The notes beneath the pieces are model-generated. The model did not search any database, had not been told where the DNA came from, and saw only the letters and a list, made by a program, of their open reading frames with translations. Both the position numbers and the translations under genes were made by a program. Positions 34,686 to 37,452 of a stretch of 37,452 bases of DNA are shown one piece after another; the first letter of the stretch is position 1, and every line of letters starts with the position of its first letter. This stretch comes from Pseudomonadota bacterium (GTDB lineage Bacteria; Pseudomonadota; Alphaproteobacteria; Acetobacterales; Acetobacteraceae): contig JAKAWQ010000038.1 of NCBI GenBank assembly GCA_021816925.1, forward strand, positions 1 to 37,452, written 5' to 3'.

Positions 34686-35096
34686 CTAGAACTTTATATT
34701 GTCCTGGTCCGAGCCATCAGCCCAATGTTCGATCGGTATCGAATGCTGTCCATTCGCGAGGAGTATTGGCAATGCAGCAGGTGCGTCCGGTGTGGTACAA
34801 GGAAAGGCGAAAGTGCCAGATTGAAGCGTTTCGACATCCCATTTCTTTGTGGAGAGATTAGCATTATGTGGAGCGACCGCCCGCGCTTCCGCGCCGGCAA
34901 GAAAACGCAAGGTTTCCGATACAGGATCTTGCGGGCCGTCCACACTCAACACGAAGCTGCCCGAAGAACCGGCGCCATCGTAAGCAAACTTCCCCTCACA
35001 GGGGCCGCACAGAATTTCCACCGCCTCCATGAAGCCCAGGCAAGCGAAGACCTGGCCGGGATTGAGCAGATCGACGGGAGGCGCGGCTTCTGCCAT
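34686..35096 (-). CDS. csb3: Csb3-like protein, 5' part ending at an in-frame TAG
   Basis: The ATG at 35096 overlaps the cas3 stop (TAATG). It encodes 136 residues: LLNPGQVFACLGFMEAVEIL, FLAGAEARAVAPHNANLSTK and LANGQHSIPIEHWADGSDQ, ending DNIKF before TAG. Joined with the next part the protein would be about 290 residues. TGG (Trp) is the likely original codon, since the joined text would read DNIKFWAGAGGYPG. Without it the complex lacks its large-subunit-like component. Confidence 0.75.
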   Translation of the reverse strand: MAEAAPPVDLLNPGQVFACLGFMEAVEILCGPCEGKFAYDGAGSSGSFVLSVDGPQDPVSETLRFLAGAEARAVAPHNANLSTKKWDVETLQSGTFAFPCTTPDAPAALPILLANGQHSIPIEHWADGSDQDNIKF

Positions 35097-36226
35097 TATT
35101 TTCCCTCCCCACGCGAAGCGGCCAAACCTTTGTCGTTGTCACGCGAGGCTTGCTGGTCGGCGGCGCGCAACAGCGCCTCCCACCATGCCAGGCCCCACGG
35201 TCCCCAGCGCTTCTGAAGCCTTGCGAAGCGCAGCGCGACCTCGCGGGCGCGCTCTTCGAGCGCTGAAGGCGGCGCGTCCTCACAGCCGCGCGTTGCGATC
35301 AACGGCCGCGCCTGCCCGTGATGCGCGGCGATCAAATGCAGGACGAGGTCACGCCAGTCTTCTGGTAAGGCTTTGAACCCGGGGTGAGCTTCCGCATAGG
35401 GCAGCGACCCGAATTCGTGCCGATAGCCATCGAGAATTTGCTGGTTTATCGGTCCGCGCGTCTTAGCGAAAATCTTGTAAGCGCCCGCCTCGTCTTTTTC
35501 ATGTGGAGCCCGGAAGGCGCGTTGCCAACGGGACGCCCTTTTGCCTTCGTCGTGCAGGAATGCGGCAACCGCCAGCGCTTCGGCGGCAGGACCGGAAAGG
35601 CCGATCTTGCTCGCAATATCCCCGGCCTTCTGCTCCGCCCAGCTTTGATGCTGGCCAAGCTCCTGAGGCCGGGAAACAGAACGGGCATCCTCCGATTGTG
35701 CGGCGCTCCTGTAATGCTCGATGACAAGCCACTCCTCCGCATTGCCGTCGCCATTTGCACGAAGAATGAAATCATCCTCGAAATGCCAATCGTCCTCTTT
35801 GCCCTCGTACCCTTCAGATGCGGCCCGCCGCACGCGAAATCCTGCGTCTTCACTCCAGCCTTTATCGGTATCGGCAGTCGGGAAGCCATCACCCTTTTTA
35901 TTGTCCAGCACGCCATTGTTCAGGCCCCCGATCCGGGCATCCACGATGAGAATTTTCCCGACGAACCACTGATGAAGTTTTTCTTTCTCCTTGCCCTTGC
36001 GCTCAGCCGCCAACCGGCCGAGCGTGTAACGGGCCGCATAACTTCCATCCGGCAAAAGGACAAATAGAACGACATCGCGACCGTGCAGTGGTTTCGCCTG
36101 CGGCGTGGCCGGCTGCGTCGCGGCTTCGCGTGCATCGACGTCATCTGTCCCGTCAGGGGGAACGGCATCTACGGTTTGCTCGCCGTGGACATCCTGTTGA
36201 GGTTTGAGGAGCGCCTTGGCGCGGTC
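35096..36226 (-). CDS. cas3: Cas3 3' part: C-terminal HD nuclease after an in-frame TAG
   Basis: Immediately after the TAG at 36227-36229 the frame goes on with DRAKALLKPQQDVHGEQ, a linker, GRDVVLFVLLPDGSYAARY and an HD nuclease: VAAFLHDEGKRASRWQRAF (HD pair) and LVLHLIAAHHGQARP (HH). An HD domain at the C-terminus of Cas3 is a feature of type I-U. A start at 36055 could give a separate nuclease, comparable to Cas3'', but no strong ribosome site supports it. It overlaps csb3 by one base. Confidence 0.8.
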   Translation of the reverse strand, partial: DRAKALLKPQQDVHGEQTVDAVPPDGTDDVDAREAATQPATPQAKPLHGRDVVLFVLLPDGSYAARYTLGRLAAERKGKEKEKLHQWFVGKILIVDARIGGLNNGVLDNKKGDGFPTADTDKGWSEDAGFRVRRAASEGYEGKEDDWHFEDDFILRANGDGNAEEWLVIEHYRSAAQSEDARSVSRPQELGQHQSWAEQKAGDIASKIGLSGPAAEALAVAAFLHDEGKRASRWQRAFRAPHEKDEAGAYKIFAKTRGPINQQILDGYRHEFGSLPYAEAHPGFKALPEDWRDLVLHLIAAHHGQARPLIATRGCEDAPPSALEERAREVALRFARLQKRWGPWGLAWWEALLRAADQQASRDNDKGLAASRGEGK

Positions 36227-37342
36227 CTAAAGCCAGTCGGCTACGCGATACGTTTCCGTCTCGAGTTTTTCACTCTCACGAGCGGGCGCCGCCTCAAAGA
36301 ATGCCTCCACTTCCTTCTTTTCGGCGGATGTTCGCGGCCAATCAGCTGAGCCCTCCCGTACCGGCAAATAGGTGCGCCAGATGACGATGGTCTGACTATC
36401 ATGCTCCACCCAACCGCGCAGCCAGGGTGCCACATCGGGCCGGCCGGTGTGCCGTTCGAGCGAGGTCATCGACCAGGCGTCGGCGAGCGCGCGCGTTAGC
36501 GCTGGATGCAACGGTTCAGGCGTTGTCGCCTCGTCGATTTTCTCCCGAAGCGCCTTGTTCGTCTCAGCGTGCAGCTTCAGTTCGCGTAGCGCCCCGGGGC
36601 TTGCATCTCTTCCGATTTCGACATTCGGAAGCTCTTTGAGCACTGAAAACGAACGGAAGGCGATGGCTTGGCGCAATTCCTGATCCGTTGGTGCATCCGG
36701 TTTCTTCGGCTTCGGTTCATCGCCATGAACGACTGCAATTGTCGCATTGCCTTGGCCGCGCCGGTTCACGCGGCCGAGCCGCTGCACCATCCGCTCCCAG
36801 GGAACGAGATCGCAAACCATGTGGCCGGCATCGAGATCGATGCCCACCTCGCCCGCCGATGTTGCAATCAGGAATGCCGGTTTCGCCGGCGGTGGCGAGC
36901 CCGCAAGAAAGCCATGATTCTCTAACCACGCTTTTGCATCTTTACGCTCCTTGACGCGTCGAACGCCGACGAACAGTTCTGTATCGGCCTTAGGGTCGGC
37001 CCTCTTCTTGTCGGGCGCGGAGAGCTTGTCGAGCTCGGCTTTCGCCTTTTCGGCCACCTCGCGGCTGTCGCAATAGATAAGAGATCGGGTGGGCTTGCCG
37101 CCTTTCTCCGAAAGCTTCCATGCCTGCTGCGCCAATTCCTCGGCGAGCACGCTCTTATCGCCGTCAATATTGACGAAGCCGACAGTCTTTTTCGCAGATA
37201 GGCGGCCTATGACGATCGGGTCGGCTAAATCCTCGTCTTCGAGACGAAACGCGCTCGTCGCTGCGCCACTATCGGAGGCCGGTTGAGCGCGCCCCGTAGC
37301 CGACAGCGGCAGCAGCTTGAAGGGCGGAACGAGCCTAGCATC
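36227..37342 (-). CDS. cas3: Cas3 helicase, second RecA lobe; 5' end unresolved, ends at in-frame TAG
   Basis: The frame opens after a TGA at 37343-37345 with ARLVPPFKLLPLSATGR (motif III), then PTRSLIYCDSREVAEKAKAE, FLIATSAGEVGIDLDAGHMV (motif V) and VQRLGRVNRRGQG (motif VI). The first lobe with Walker A and DEAH is absent from this frame. The only in-frame start is a GTG at 37150, after motif III. Thus the 5' part lies outside the window, in another frame or is lost. It ends at TAG after RVADWL, right before the HD-side linker. Confidence 0.75.
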   Translation of the reverse strand, partial: DARLVPPFKLLPLSATGRAQPASDSGAATSAFRLEDEDLADPIVIGRLSAKKTVGFVNIDGDKSVLAEELAQQAWKLSEKGGKPTRSLIYCDSREVAEKAKAELDKLSAPDKKRADPKADTELFVGVRRVKERKDAKAWLENHGFLAGSPPPAKPAFLIATSAGEVGIDLDAGHMVCDLVPWERMVQRLGRVNRRGQGNATIAVVHGDEPKPKKPDAPTDQELRQAIAFRSFSVLKELPNVEIGRDASPGALRELKLHAETNKALREKIDEATTPEPLHPALTRALADAWSMTSLERHTGRPDVAPWLRGWVEHDSQTIVIWRTYLPVREGSADWPRTSAEKKEVEAFFEAAPARESEKLETETYRVADWL

Positions 37343-37452
37343 TCACTCATCCCCTTATTTTCCTTGGGACACAAAAGAATCGGGCGACCATAGGGGCGAT
37401 TCCGGAAAGAATTGCACGACCGCGACCGGCGGCATATCCTGGCGAATTCGCC
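37343..37452. other. Unresolved sequence upstream of the cas3 helicase frame
   Basis: On the minus strand two of three frames meet stops here (TAA about 37359-37361, TGA at 37343-37345), and the third, open with RPILLCPKENKGMSEMLG, runs into a different frame from cas3. None reads as a Cas3 first lobe. It may be a rearrangement, frameshift or low-quality end. Confidence 0.4.

Overview
The window is GC-rich, densely packed bacterial DNA with Alphaproteobacterial character: a Tat-dependent two-subunit molybdenum hydroxylase, a Dnr/NnrR-like Crp family regulator, a FixL/FixJ-type two-component pair and DUF2249 genes. A denitrifying or microaerobic member of the Rhodospirillales/Acetobacteraceae would fit, but that placement is inference. 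No tRNA, rRNA or transposase was found.

Region 1 (1-12000) looks like a respiratory and nitrogen-oxide stress region. A CBS-domain protein is followed on the other strand by a molybdopterin/[2Fe-2S] oxidoreductase pair and a cysteine-free Crp/Fnr regulator. Divergent from the regulator runs a rightward series: 7Fe ferredoxin, small hypothetical, AhpD-like protein, small hypothetical, and an orphan succinate dehydrogenase iron-sulfur subunit. Then comes a tight set: COX1/NnrS-like membrane protein, DUF2249 tandem, DUF59/PaaD-type Fe-S assembly protein, DUF2249. A perfect Fnr/Dnr box (TTGAT-N4-ATCAA) at 10128-10141 precedes a 2OG-Fe(II) oxygenase and a sulfotransferase.

Region 2 (12000-24150) is mostly leftward. 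It holds an MFS transporter remnant, a FixJ-type regulator with a MASE1 histidine kinase split by an in-frame TAG, and an unusual three-gene operon (18595 to 15148): a hypothetical protein, a Gly-X-Y collagen-like protein, and a large prenyltransferase/terpene-cyclase-like protein broken by one extra base. These are followed by a tandem SRPBCC (AHSA1) gene carrying a 78-bp micro-inversion, an ArsR regulator, an MBL-fold hydrolase, a membrane metallophosphoesterase and a class V aminotransferase.

Region 3 (24150-37452) is a defence island. Two diverged copies of a ~150-bp repeat bracket a SWIM/SNF2 helicase (split by TAG) and a VapBC-type toxin-antitoxin pair with a perfect palindromic operator. 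Next is a type I-U (now I-G) CRISPR-Cas locus: a very short array, cas2, a cas4-cas1 fusion, csb2, csb1, csb3 (split by TAG) and cas3 (split by TAG, 5' end unresolved).

The most notable points are the four otherwise intact genes each interrupted by one in-frame TAG, the collagen/prenyltransferase/cyclase operon, the micro-inversion between 15-bp inverted repeats, and the nitrogen-oxide accessory set with no reductase genes in view.
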